Shown in pieces: positions 41,268 to 51,313 of a DNA stretch of 64,000 bases; position 1 is the first letter of the stretch, and every line of letters begins with the position of its first letter. The notes under the pieces are model-generated. The model ran no database searches. It was not told the origin of the DNA and worked only from the letters and a program-made list of their open reading frames with translations. The translations under genes were made by a program, and so were the position numbers. Origin of the DNA: Phytohabitans rumicis (GTDB taxonomy: Bacteria > Actinomycetota > Actinomycetes > Mycobacteriales > Micromonosporaceae); the NCBI RefSeq assembly GCF_011764445.1, contig NZ_BLPG01000001.1, forward strand, positions 1 through 64,000, written 5' to 3'.

Positions 41268-42196
41268 CCGGCGTCCTCTAAGCCGACGGCAACCGAGTGG
41301 AGCAGGGCGCGGAGCCAGCGGCCGGCGGGGTCGTCGACGCGCCGCGGGTGCCAGTGCGCCGCCTCGGTGATCTGCACCGCCGGCACCGGCGTCTGGGCCA
41401 CCGCCAGGTCCAGGATGTCCATGCACCGGCGGGCCAGCCGGTACGGGACGAAGGCGCACAGTTCGGTACCGGTGATGGCGTACGGCAGGGTGAGCAGGCT
41501 CGTCACCGTCACCTGGACGGTCCGCTCGGCCAGGCCGTACCGCTCGGCGAGCACCTCCAGGGGGCGCTTGACCGGCCCCGCCGCGGCGAACTCCGCCACC
41601 GCGTGCGGCATCTCCCGCAGGTCGTCCAGGGTGAGCGCGCCGTCGACCAGCCGGGGGTGGTCCCGGGCGACCAGGCACACCAGCTCGTCGGTGAAGATCG
41701 GCTGGCGGTCGCCGGGGAAGTCGAAGCCGAGCGGCCCGATGACCAGGTCGCGCCGGGTCAGGTAGCTCTCGAAGTCCGCCCGCGCGGCCGGCAACGTGTC
41801 GAACGAGACGGAGCAGCCGGGCGCCTGCTCCTGCAGGGCCCGGATCAGCGGCCGGGCCAGCACGGTCATGGCGTACTCGGAGAGGCTCACGGTGAAGCAC
41901 CGGGTGGCCTTGTCCGGCTCGAAGGCGCGCGCCTCGCCGAGCAGCGCCTGCGCCGACTGGACGGCCTCGGCGACCACCGGCCGCAGCCGCTCGGCCAGCT
42001 CGGTGAGTTGGAAGTCGCGGCCGCTGCGTACCAGCAGGGGGTCGTCGAAGTGGGCCCGCAGTCGGGTCAGGGCGCCGCTCATCGCCGGCTGGCTCATGTG
42101 CAGCCGGGCCCCCGCGTGGGTGAGGTTCCGCTCCTCCAGCAGGGCGTGCAGCGCGATCAGCAGGTTCGCGTCGACCGTACGGACAGTGATGTTCAC
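41264..42196 (-). CDS. LysR-family transcriptional regulator
   Basis: 310 residues. N-terminal winged HTH (LHALLEERNLTHAGARLHMS, QPAMSGALTRLRAHFDDPLL) and a C-terminal effector-binding domain. Sequence resembles the NodD-like subgroup. It is divergent from a second LysR gene with only 17 bp between the start codons, so each may bind one site controlling both. GTG start without a clear Shine-Dalgarno. It probably regulates the importer or the catabolic cluster. Confidence 0.9.
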   Translation of the reverse strand: MNITVRTVDANLLIALHALLEERNLTHAGARLHMSQPAMSGALTRLRAHFDDPLLVRSGRDFQLTELAERLRPVVAEAVQSAQALLGEARAFEPDKATRCFTVSLSEYAMTVLARPLIRALQEQAPGCSVSFDTLPAARADFESYLTRRDLVIGPLGFDFPGDRQPIFTDELVCLVARDHPRLVDGALTLDDLREMPHAVAEFAAAGPVKRPLEVLAERYGLAERTVQVTVTSLLTLPYAITGTELCAFVPYRLARRCMDILDLAVAQTPVPAVQITEAAHWHPRRVDDPAGRWLRALLHSVAVGLEDAG

Positions 42197-42213
42197 ATGG
42201 TAGAGATGAGCTC

Positions 42214-43131
42214 ATGGCGCTCGGCGGTATGGACCTCAACCTGCTGACGTGTCTGAAGGCGCTGCTGGAGGAGAGCAACGTCACCCGGGCCGGCCGGCGG
42301 CTGAAGATGGGCCAGCCGGCGATGAGCGTGGCGCTGGCCAAGCTGCGCCGCCGGTTCGACGACGAGCTGCTCACCCGGCGCGGGCGCGACTACGAGCTGA
42401 CCCCGCTCGGCGCCGAGCTGCTCCCCGAGGTCCAGGAGGCGGTCCGCCTCATCAACGCCGCCCTGCACATCGACGAGGACTTCGACCCGGGCACCTCCGA
42501 ACGGCTGTTCCGCTTCACCATGAGCGACTACGCGATCGCCGTCGTCCACGACCCGCTGCTCGCCCGGATCCGCGAGCTGGCGCCGCACATCCGGCTGCAG
42601 GTCGACCACCTCGGCCCGGACGTACGCACGTCCGAGCGGGTCCTGGTGGACTACGACATCCTGATCGGGCCGCTCGGGTACGGCTTCCCGGGCCAGTCGC
42701 GGCTGCTGTGGCAGGACCGGTTCGTGTGCCTGGTCGACCCGGGCAACCCCCGGCTGGCCGGCGGCGCGCTGACGGTGGCGGACCTGGCCGCCCTGCCGCA
42801 CGCCGTCGCCACCTTCGGCCGGGGCAACCTGACCCCGGTCGACCGCGCCTTCGACGAGCAGCGCATCGAACGGCGGATCGAGGTGCAGGTGGCCGGCTGG
42901 CTGCCGCTGCCGTTCGTGATCGAGGGCACCGACATGGTGGCCGTGGTGCCGGAGCGGCTGGCCCGCGTCCACGCCGCGCCGCACGGGCCGCTGGCGCTGG
43001 TCGAGCCGCCGTTCGGCGAGGTCGAGCTCATCGAGGGGTACTGGTTCGCCAGCACCCGGCTGGCGGACGCCGCGCACCGCTGGCTGCTCCAGCGCTTCGA
43101 CGAGGTGGGGCAGCTGTTGCGGAAGGTGTAG
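42214..43131 (+). CDS. LysR-family transcriptional regulator (second)
   Basis: 305-residue paralogue of the divergent LysR protein: LKALLEESNVTRAGRRLKMG, QPAMSVALAKLRRRFDDELL for the HTH, LIGPLGYGFPGQSRLLWQD in the effector domain, where the first protein has LVIGPLGFDFPGDRQPIF. It ends 1 nt from the convergent FAD oxidase gene. The pair probably responds to the substrate of the neighbouring pathway. Confidence 0.9.
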   Translation: MALGGMDLNLLTCLKALLEESNVTRAGRRLKMGQPAMSVALAKLRRRFDDELLTRRGRDYELTPLGAELLPEVQEAVRLINAALHIDEDFDPGTSERLFRFTMSDYAIAVVHDPLLARIRELAPHIRLQVDHLGPDVRTSERVLVDYDILIGPLGYGFPGQSRLLWQDRFVCLVDPGNPRLAGGALTVADLAALPHAVATFGRGNLTPVDRAFDEQRIERRIEVQVAGWLPLPFVIEGTDMVAVVPERLARVHAAPHGPLALVEPPFGEVELIEGYWFASTRLADAAHRWLLQRFDEVGQLLRKV

Positions 43132-44490
43132 TCAGGCCCAGTGGTTGGCGTTGCGGGCGCCCTCCGGCCCGGCCAGGTAGCCGGCGAACAGGCCGTCCGG
43201 GTCGCGTACCGCCCGGATCTCGCGCAGCCGGTCCCACGCCTCGTCGGACAGGAAGCGGACCTGCCGCCGGGCCAGGTCGCCGTCGCCGAGGTACTGGCCG
43301 AGCGTGACCGGTTCGAGGTCGGCCATCGCGCCTGCCAGCCAGGCCCGGTTGGGCCCGTCGTCCTCGGGCTCGACCGACGGGACGTAGCTGGCCAGGTAGA
43401 TCTCCGACTGCAACGACAGGGCCATGTCCGGCAGCGTCCGCAGCGGCGCCATGCTGAACCAGATGGTGAACGCCTTGGCGCTCGGCAGCCGGGTGAACGC
43501 GGCGCGGATCGCCGGCACCACCTGCGCGGGCGGGCCGGTGAGCCAGGCGTTGTCGACCACCCAGCGGTGCCCCTCGGGGTTGTCCCGCAGCTGGCGTTCG
43601 CGCTGCTCGGCCAGGCTGCTCGGCTGCGCGTCCAGGACCATCAGGGCGCGGCCGAGCGCCGGGCAGCCGCGGAACGGGGCGAGCGCGGCCTGGGCCTCCT
43701 CGGCGCTGTCGACCAGCGCCACCGCGGTCACCAGCAGCACCGGCTCGGGCGACAGGTCCGGCTCGGTCTTGGCGACGGCGACGATCTCCACGCTGTCCGC
43801 GACCGTGCCGTGCATCCCGTGCAGCCAGGTCATCACCTCGTCGAAGTCCGCCATCCGGTACGCCTGCACGGTCTGCGCCAGGTGCCGGAAGCGCGGCCGG
43901 GTGCGCAGGTGGAACCGGGTCACCACACCGCAGAAGCCGGGTCCCGCGCCGCGGGCGGCCCAGTAGAGGTCGGTGTTGGTGGTGGCGTCGGCGCGGACCA
44001 GCTCGCCGCCGGCGGTCACCACGTCGACCGCCGCCACGGACTCCGCCGCCCAGCCCCAGCCGCGGGCGTTCCAGCCCTGGCCGCCCTGCAGCAGGAAGCC
44101 GCCGAGGCCGACGGTCGGGCAGTGGCCACCGCCGAAGAAGCGGCCGTGCTTTTCCAGGAACGGATCCAGCTCCAGCCCGCCCTGGATCGCGGGCGAGGCC
44201 ACCGCGATGCCGGTCGCCGCGGCGTACGACAGCTCGCGCAGCCCGGCCAGGTCAAGCACCAGGGCGTCCGCGCGTACCGACCACTGGGGCCAGCTGTGCC
44301 CGCCGGAGCGGACGGCGACCCGCCAGCCCCGCTCCCGGGCCAGCCGGACGCCGCGTACGACGTCCTCCTCGGTGGCCACCTGGAGCACCCCGGCCGGCTG
44401 CCGGTCCGGCAGCGCGCGGTTGAACACGCGCGCGGTGCGAGCCGCCTCGAAGCCCGGCTCGCCGCGCAGGATCAGCGTCCCGTCGAACAA
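43132..44490 (-). CDS. BBE-type FAD-linked oxidoreductase (bicovalent flavin)
   Basis: 452-residue oxidase of the berberine-bridge-enzyme-like family. The FAD-binding PCMH domain has the covalent His in RSGGHSW and the covalent Cys in GGGHCPTVGLGG; the C-terminal BBE motif is NHWA at the very end. Such enzymes oxidize alcohols, sugars or ring C-N bonds. TTG start with GGAGG upstream. It is 10 nt from the FAD monooxygenase upstream on the same strand, and the two flavoenzymes form one operon. Confidence 0.9.
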   Translation of the reverse strand: MFDGTLILRGEPGFEAARTARVFNRALPDRQPAGVLQVATEEDVVRGVRLARERGWRVAVRSGGHSWPQWSVRADALVLDLAGLRELSYAAATGIAVASPAIQGGLELDPFLEKHGRFFGGGHCPTVGLGGFLLQGGQGWNARGWGWAAESVAAVDVVTAGGELVRADATTNTDLYWAARGAGPGFCGVVTRFHLRTRPRFRHLAQTVQAYRMADFDEVMTWLHGMHGTVADSVEIVAVAKTEPDLSPEPVLLVTAVALVDSAEEAQAALAPFRGCPALGRALMVLDAQPSSLAEQRERQLRDNPEGHRWVVDNAWLTGPPAQVVPAIRAAFTRLPSAKAFTIWFSMAPLRTLPDMALSLQSEIYLASYVPSVEPEDDGPNRAWLAGAMADLEPVTLGQYLGDGDLARRQVRFLSDEAWDRLREIRAVRDPDGLFAGYLAGPEGARNANHWA

Positions 44491-44500
44491 CCAATCCTCC

Positions 44501-45622
44501 TCAGGCCGCGGCCTGCAGCGCGGACAGCGTCCGGGTCATGATCCCGGCCGGGTCCGCGCCCGGCGTACCCGGATGGATCTCCCACTCCGCCAGGCGGAGG
44601 CTGCTGGAAAGGACCAGCTTGACCCGCGGGTACCGCCGGGCCATGAACGCGGGCAGCACGGCGTCGACGCCGGCGCCCGAGGTGAGCAGCTCGGCGAGGA
44701 CCACGGCGTCCTCGGCGCACATCGCGGCGCCCTGGGCGAGCAGCGGCGGGCACGCGTGGACGGCGTCGCCGACGACGACGCAGCGGCCCCGGTACCACGG
44801 CTCCGGCACCAGGATCGACTCGATCCACTGGTAGTTGACGACGGCGTCGTCGGCGAGCCCGGCCCGGATGCGGCCCCACGTGCCGCCGTACCCCTCGGCA
44901 CGCTCCTTGAGCACCTTGCCGTGCGGGTGCTCGCCGATGAAGGCCGGATCGAGGTTCTCCTCCAGCAGGTACGCGTAGCAGTGGTCGGCTGAGATGGGGC
45001 TGTAGCCGGCCTTGAACTTCGGGCCGTTGTAGTACACCTCGGCGCAGTCCATCTCCGGCGGCCGGGGCGCCACGACGCGCCAGATCCCCATCCCGACCGG
45101 CCGGGGGACGGTGGTGATGCCGAGCATCTGGCGTACCTGCGAGCGGATGCCGTCGGCGCCGACCAGCAGGTCGACCCGCTCGGTCGTACCGTCGGCGAGC
45201 GTAGCGGTGACGCCGGCGCCGTCGTCGTCGATCGCGGTGACCGTGGTGCCCAGCCGGACGTCGACGCCGGCGGCGCGGACCGCCCGGGCCAGAATCCCGG
45301 CGAGGTCGGAGCGCAGCGCCCCCAGCGTGGCCGGCAGGTCGGGGCCGCCGGTGCGCGGCGTGGTCAGGTCGGCGATGAGCGCGCCGTCGGCGGCGTTCCG
45401 CAGCCGCAGCCGGTCGAACGGCACACCCCGGGCGAGCAGCTCGTCGAGGACGCCGACCTCGCGGAACGCCCGCAGCGCGTTCCCCTGGATGGTGATCCCA
45501 TGCCCGATGCCGGTCCACTCGGTGCGCTGCTCGACGAGGACGACCCGCACGCCGCGCCGGGCCAGGGCGAGCGCGAGCGTCGACCCGGTGATGCCGCCGC
45601 CCACGACCAGCACGTCCGCCAT
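44501..45622 (-). CDS. FAD-dependent aromatic-type monooxygenase
   Basis: 373-residue group A flavoprotein hydroxylase. GxGxxG motif VVGGGITGSTLALALARRG at the N-terminus, GADGIRSQVR for the DG motif, and GDAVHACPPLLAQGAAMCAED for the GD/FAD ribose site. These enzymes hydroxylate aromatic or heteroaromatic rings using NAD(P)H. AGGAGG lies upstream of the ATG; a longer frame to 45736 lacks support. It is divergent from the main catabolic operon. Confidence 0.92.
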   Translation of the reverse strand: MADVLVVGGGITGSTLALALARRGVRVVLVEQRTEWTGIGHGITIQGNALRAFREVGVLDELLARGVPFDRLRLRNAADGALIADLTTPRTGGPDLPATLGALRSDLAGILARAVRAAGVDVRLGTTVTAIDDDGAGVTATLADGTTERVDLLVGADGIRSQVRQMLGITTVPRPVGMGIWRVVAPRPPEMDCAEVYYNGPKFKAGYSPISADHCYAYLLEENLDPAFIGEHPHGKVLKERAEGYGGTWGRIRAGLADDAVVNYQWIESILVPEPWYRGRCVVVGDAVHACPPLLAQGAAMCAEDAVVLAELLTSGAGVDAVLPAFMARRYPRVKLVLSSSLRLAEWEIHPGTPGADPAGIMTRTLSALQAAA

Positions 45623-45770
45623 AGTCGTCCCTCCTTCAGATGGGGGGAACGTAATCGGGCCGTGACATCGGCGAAACCAGCGAGATCGAATGGCTGGCAT
45701 GGGTTTTCCGTTGGTTCCCCGGCACCGCGGGCCCACCTAACGTCGGGACCAACCGACGAAGGAGTGTGCG
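45623..45770. promoter_or_regulatory. Divergent promoter region of the catabolic cluster
   Basis: The 148-bp space between the flavoenzyme operon and the plus-strand operon. AAGGAGTGTGCG is the ribosome-binding site of the rightward gene. A GAAACC and a GGTTTTC lie about 23 nt apart near 45675-45710 and could be a LysR-type site, but the match is weak. Confidence 0.4.
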
Positions 45771-46061
45771 ATGGGCTACGTGGTGGCCGCGACCTGGACG
45801 GCGCAACCCGGCAAGGAGGACGTCGTCCTGGACGCCATCGAAAAGCTGACGCCGCCGTCCCGGGCCGAACCGGGCAACCAGCTTTACCAGGCGTACCGCG
45901 ACGCCGCGAACCCGCTCGTGTTCCACCTGTTCGAGATCTACGACGACGAGGCCGCCTACGCCGCGCACGGCGCGTCCGACCACTTCGCCGAGTACGGGCA
46001 CGGCCAGGCCATTCCGGTGCTGGACAAGCGCGAGCGCGCGTTCTACGAGACGATCGGCTGA
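45771..46061 (+). CDS. ABM-domain monooxygenase-like protein
   Basis: 96-residue antibiotic-biosynthesis-monooxygenase (dimeric alpha-beta barrel) protein: VVAATWTAQPGKEDVVLDAI, FHLFEIYDDEAAYAAHGASD, HFAEYGH. Members act as quinol oxidases or small dimeric helpers in aromatic catabolism. Start behind GAAGGAG. Two nt before the FAH-family gene. Confidence 0.88.
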   Translation: MGYVVAATWTAQPGKEDVVLDAIEKLTPPSRAEPGNQLYQAYRDAANPLVFHLFEIYDDEAAYAAHGASDHFAEYGHGQAIPVLDKRERAFYETIG

Positions 46062-46063
46062 CC

Positions 46064-47047
46064 ATGCGGTTGGCTGCCTTCCGGGCGGTCGGCGACGCGG
46101 TGGGGGCGCGCCGGGTCGGCCTGGTGATCGGCGTCGGCGCCGACTCCCGGGTGCACCCGTTCCCGCGCGGGACGGACATGGTGGGGCTGCTGGCCGCCGA
46201 CCCGGACGTACGCGACGCGGCCGCCGACGCCGCGGCCGCCGGCGACGGGCATCCGCTGGCCGAGGTCGTGCTGCTGCCGCCGGTGTACCCGGTGGCGATG
46301 CGCGACTTCCTCACCTTCGAGGCCCACGTCGCGGGCGCCAGCATGGCCATCCAGGGCGCGGCCACCGTCCCGCCCGAGTGGTACGCGGCGCCGTCGTTCC
46401 TGTTCATGGCCCCGCACGCGGTGCACGGCCCGTACGACGACGTCGCGATGCCGCCGGACACCGAGCGGCTCGACTTCGAGCTGGAACTGGCCGCGGTGAT
46501 CTGCGCGGACGTCCGCAACGCCACGCCGGAGCGGGCCGCGGCGGCGATCGGCGGGTACTTCGTGATGAACGACTGGTCCGCCCGGGACGTCCAGGGCCGG
46601 GAGATGAAGCTCGGCCTCGGCCCGAGCAAGGGCAAGGACTTCGCCACGACCATCGGGCCGTGGGTGGTCACCCCGGACGAGCTTTCGCGGTACCGCGACG
46701 GCGACGGCCTGCTCGACCTGGCGATGACGGTCAGCGTGAACGGCGAGCAGGTCGGCGCCGACCGGTCCGGCTCGATGAGCTGGTCGTTCGAGGAGATGGT
46801 CTCGTACGCCTCGCGCGGCTCGTGGGTCAAGGCCGGCGAGGTGCTGGCCTCGGGCACCTGCGGGACCGGCGCGCTGGTGGAGACCTGGGGCCGGACCGGT
46901 GCCCTGTACCCGCCGCCGCTGCGGGTCGGCGACGTGGTGGAGATGGCCATCGAAGGGCTCGGCGTGATCCGCAACCAGGTCGTCGCCGGCACCGAGGTGG
47001 CCCCGCCGATCCCGGTGGCGCGCCGCCGGCTGCCGCAGGAGGTGTAG
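46064..47047 (+). CDS. Fumarylacetoacetate hydrolase family protein
   Basis: 327 residues. The C-terminal FAH domain has metal-binding acidic residues: Glu in DFLTFEAHV, ExE in FELELAAVICADVRN, Asp in YFVMNDWSARDVQ. Typical GTGALVET and VEMAIEGLGVIRNQVV at the end. These enzymes hydrolyse, decarboxylate or hydrate ring-cleavage products. Its stop is directly followed by the aldehyde dehydrogenase ATG. Context suggests a step after extradiol cleavage. Confidence 0.9.
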   Translation: MRLAAFRAVGDAVGARRVGLVIGVGADSRVHPFPRGTDMVGLLAADPDVRDAAADAAAAGDGHPLAEVVLLPPVYPVAMRDFLTFEAHVAGASMAIQGAATVPPEWYAAPSFLFMAPHAVHGPYDDVAMPPDTERLDFELELAAVICADVRNATPERAAAAIGGYFVMNDWSARDVQGREMKLGLGPSKGKDFATTIGPWVVTPDELSRYRDGDGLLDLAMTVSVNGEQVGADRSGSMSWSFEEMVSYASRGSWVKAGEVLASGTCGTGALVETWGRTGALYPPPLRVGDVVEMAIEGLGVIRNQVVAGTEVAPPIPVARRRLPQEV

Positions 47048-48407
<1,360 letters not shown>

Positions 48408-48411
<4 letters not shown>

Positions 48412-48884
48412 GGCTCGACCACATTGGACTCAACGTCGGCGACCTGCCGGCGATGACCACCTGGTACGCCGCCGCGCTCGACCTGACCGTGGAGTTCGAG
48501 TTCGCCCTCGACGACGTCGACCTCCGCGGCGTGCTGCTGCGGAGCCCGGCCGGCTTCCGGCTGGAACTGCTGTGCCGCGCGGGCAACACGGCCGGCATGC
48601 GTCCCGCCGACCCTGCCGACGCCGCGCTCACCCGCGGATACGGGCACGTCGCTTTCGACGTACCCGATGTGGATGCCTGGCATGCCCGCCTGCTGGCCGC
48701 CGGCGCCGCGGAGCGGATGTCGCCGCGGCCGTCGCCGGAGCCCGGCGTCCGCATGTCCTACGTATCCGACCCCGAGGCCAACCTCATCGAGCTCCTGGAC
48801 CGCATGCAAGGAAGGGCACCTTCTTATCGCTTTTTGCATAGCAAGGTGCCCTTCCAAACACCGCTGGCGGGAAGATTGCGCTGA
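48408..48884 (+). CDS. VOC-family protein with repeat-derived C-terminus
   Basis: 158-residue glyoxalase/dioxygenase-fold protein: LDHIGLNVGDLPAMTTWYAA, YGHVAFDVPDVDAWHARLLA, DPEANLIELLDRMQ. Metal ligands His in LDHIG and HVAF and Glu in LIELL are visible. After LLDRMQ the last 25 residues come from a hairpin repeat (48810-48855) inserted at the gene end, so the natural protein probably stopped there. ATGA overlap with the aldehyde dehydrogenase. Confidence 0.82.
48810..48855. repeat. 46-bp hairpin repeat at the VOC/SDR junction
   Basis: GGAAGGGCACCTT and AAGGTGCCCTTCC form a perfect 13-bp stem around a 20-nt AT-rich loop. Similar ggaagggc..gcccttcc hairpins are scattered in Micromonospora-type genomes, from memory. 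Here it lengthens the VOC gene and replaces the start of the SDR gene. Confidence 0.75.
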
Positions 48885-48892
48885 TCACGGGC

Positions 48893-49624
48893 GTGGGCGG
48901 CGGGATGGGCGCCATGGCGGCGAGCATGTTCGCGGCGGCCGGGGCGCGCGTGGTGGGCTGCGACATCGACGCGGGCGCCGCGGCGCGGACCGAGGCCACG
49001 GTGCGGGCCGAGGGCGGGCAGATCACCGCGATGGGCGGCGTCGACCTGGGCGACCCGGAGCAGGCCCGGTCCTGGGTGGACGCGGCGGTCGAGGTGTACG
49101 GCGGGATCGACGTGCTCTACAACAACGCGTCGACCCAGCGGTTCGGGGCGCTCGACGAGCTCGGCGTCGAGGACTGGGACTTCACGATGCGCAACGAGCT
49201 GAGCCTCGTGTACTACACGGTGCGGGCCGCGTGGCCGCACCTGAAACGGCACGGCGGCGGCTCGATCATCAACGTCGGGTCGATCGCGGCGCTGCGCGGC
49301 GTCGAGTTCATGGCGCAGAACGCGCACAGCGCGGCGAAGGGCGGCGTCCTGGCCCTCACCCTCCAGCTCGTCGTGGAGGGCGGCCCGTACGGCATCCGGG
49401 CGAACGCCATCAGCCCCGGCCTGACCGAGACCCCGAACACGGCGCCGCTGCTGGCGGACCCGCCCGAGCGGCTGCGCCGCCTGGTCCTCGACCGCATCCC
49501 GCTGGGCCGGCACGGCCGGGCCGAGGACGTGGTCCATGCCGCGATCTTCCTCGCCTCGGACGAGTCGTCCTGGATCAGCGGCAGCAACATCGTCATCGAC
49601 GGTGGCGCCTCAGTCCTCGGCTGA
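48893..49624 (+). CDS. SDR oxidoreductase, N-terminus affected by repeat
   Basis: 243 residues from the GTG used here. Short-chain dehydrogenase features: the dinucleotide-binding region reads KIALITGVGGGMG in frame, but the KIALITG part lies upstream of any usual start; NNAS (for NNAG), IINVGSIAALRG, HSAAKGG in place of YxxxK, and SGSNIVIDGGASVLG at the end. Between an in-frame TAG in the hairpin repeat and the GTG there is no ATG. The true start may be non-canonical or lost. His replaces the catalytic Tyr region, which also questions activity. Confidence 0.75.
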   Translation: MGGGMGAMAASMFAAAGARVVGCDIDAGAAARTEATVRAEGGQITAMGGVDLGDPEQARSWVDAAVEVYGGIDVLYNNASTQRFGALDELGVEDWDFTMRNELSLVYYTVRAAWPHLKRHGGGSIINVGSIAALRGVEFMAQNAHSAAKGGVLALTLQLVVEGGPYGIRANAISPGLTETPNTAPLLADPPERLRRLVLDRIPLGRHGRAEDVVHAAIFLASDESSWISGSNIVIDGGASVLG

Positions 49625-49644
49625 GGCACCGGAAGGGTTTCCTG

Positions 49645-50574
49645 ATGACCATCACCCACCTGCGGCACGTCGACCTGGCCGTGCCCGACTTCGCCACCCA
49701 ACGGCGCTTCTACACCGAAACCTGGGGCCTGTCCGAGACCGGTGTCGACAGTGGACTGTCCTATCTGGCCGCCGAGGGCTCCCCCGAGCGGTACGTGATC
49801 CGGCTCCGGCAGGCGGACGAGAAGCGGCTCGACCTCATCGCGTTCGGGGCGGCGGATCCCGCGGCCGTCGACGCGCTCGCCGCCCGCCTCGCCACGGCGG
49901 ACGTACGCCTGGTGGCCGAACCCGGCCCGCTGCAGACCGCCGGCGGCGGCTACGGCTTCCGCTTCTTCGACGTCGACGGGCGCACCGTGGAGGTCAGCGC
50001 GGACGTCGAGGTGCGCGCGCACCGAAGGGTCGCGGAGGGCGAGGCGGTACCGGTGCGACTGTCCCATGTGGTCCTCAACTCCACCGACATCGCCCGCACC
50101 CGGGCCTTCTACGAGACGCACCTCGGCTTCCGGCACAGCGACACGCTGTGGCAGAGCCACATGGGCGACCTCATGTACTTCCTGCGCTGCAACGACTGGC
50201 ACCACAGCCTCGCCATCGCCGCCGGGCCGCACGCCTCGGTGCACCACGTCTCGTTCGAGATGCGCGGGCTGGATGAGTACATGCGCGGCACCGGCCGGGT
50301 CATGCGCGCCGGCATCAAGAAGATCTGGGGACCGGGCCGGCACCTGGCCGGCAACAACACCTTCTCGTACTTCCTCGACCCCAGCGGCAACACCATGGAG
50401 TACACCACCGAATTGGAACGGCTCGACCACGACGTCTGGCACCCGCACGTGTACGACGTGGACGACCCCATGACGCAGGACCAGTGGGGCACCGCCGACC
50501 CGATGAGCGAGCTGATCGCCAAGGAGAGCTTCAACGACGTGGACCGCGGCGCATTCGTCGCGCCGCCGGTCTGA
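49645..50574 (+). CDS. Extradiol-type ring-cleavage dioxygenase (two VOC domains)
   Basis: 309-residue type I extradiol dioxygenase homologue. Domain 1 (HLRHVDLAVPDFATQRRFYT) is structural; domain 2 carries the iron ligands: His in RLSHVVLNS, His in SVHHVSFEM, Glu in NTMEYTTE. The active-site region LAGNNTFSYFLDPSGN resembles that of catechol and 2,3-dihydroxybiphenyl dioxygenases. GGAAGGG before the ATG. It is the likely ring-opening enzyme of the cluster. Confidence 0.88.
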   Translation: MTITHLRHVDLAVPDFATQRRFYTETWGLSETGVDSGLSYLAAEGSPERYVIRLRQADEKRLDLIAFGAADPAAVDALAARLATADVRLVAEPGPLQTAGGGYGFRFFDVDGRTVEVSADVEVRAHRRVAEGEAVPVRLSHVVLNSTDIARTRAFYETHLGFRHSDTLWQSHMGDLMYFLRCNDWHHSLAIAAGPHASVHHVSFEMRGLDEYMRGTGRVMRAGIKKIWGPGRHLAGNNTFSYFLDPSGNTMEYTTELERLDHDVWHPHVYDVDDPMTQDQWGTADPMSELIAKESFNDVDRGAFVAPPV

Positions 50575-50575
50575 C

Positions 50576-51304
50576 ATGGGGCGCGTATCCTGCAAGGTCG
50601 TCGTGCTCACCGGGGCGGCGCGCGGGCAGGGCGCCGCCGAGGTGGAAGCCCTCACGCGCGAAGGCGCGACGGTCGTCGCCACCGACGTGCTCGACGGGGA
50701 GGGCGTGCTCCACCTCGACGTGCGGTCCCCTACCGAGTGGGCCGCCCTGGCGCAGACCGTGCGGGAGCGGTACGGCCGGGTCGACGCACTGGTCAACAAC
50801 GCCGGCGTGGCGGCCCGGGAACGGCTGCCGCACGTCAGCCTCGACGTCTGGCAGCGCACCTTCGACATCAACGTGACCGGGCCGATGCTGGGCATCCAGG
50901 CGCTCGTCCCGCTGATGGGTCCCGGGTCCAGCATCGTCAACGTCTGCTCGGTCGCCGCCATGTCCGGGCACGCCGCGGCGGCGTACACGGCCAGCAAGTG
51001 GGCCTTGCGCGGCCTGACCCGGACCGCGTCGCTGGAGCTCGGCGGGCGCGGCATCCGGGTCAACGCGGTCATGCCGGGGCTGATCGAGACGCCGATGATG
51101 GCGAACGCGTCGCCGGCGTTCGCGGCGGCCGCGCTGGCGGAGATCCCGCTCGGGCGCATCGGCACCACCGCCGACATCGCTCCCCTGCTGGTGTACCTCG
51201 TCTCGGACGAGTCCGCCTACGTCAACGGCGCCGAGTTGGTGGTGGACGGCGGCCTGACCGCGCACGTCTCCCACAAGCGCATCGCCGACGCGACATCTGG
51301 TTAG
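50576..51304 (+). CDS. SDR-family oxidoreductase
   Basis: 242 residues, classical SDR. Cofactor motif TGAARGQG, NNAG, catalytic Ser in NVCSVAAMSG, YTASK for Tyr and Lys, and NGAELVVDGGLTAHV at the end. Start is one nt after the dioxygenase stop. Unlike the neighbouring SDR, all catalytic residues are present. It probably acts on an alcohol or dihydrodiol intermediate. Confidence 0.92.
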   Translation: MGRVSCKVVVLTGAARGQGAAEVEALTREGATVVATDVLDGEGVLHLDVRSPTEWAALAQTVRERYGRVDALVNNAGVAARERLPHVSLDVWQRTFDINVTGPMLGIQALVPLMGPGSSIVNVCSVAAMSGHAAAAYTASKWALRGLTRTASLELGGRGIRVNAVMPGLIETPMMANASPAFAAAALAEIPLGRIGTTADIAPLLVYLVSDESAYVNGAELVVDGGLTAHVSHKRIADATSG

Positions 51305-51313
51305 GGGCTTGGC

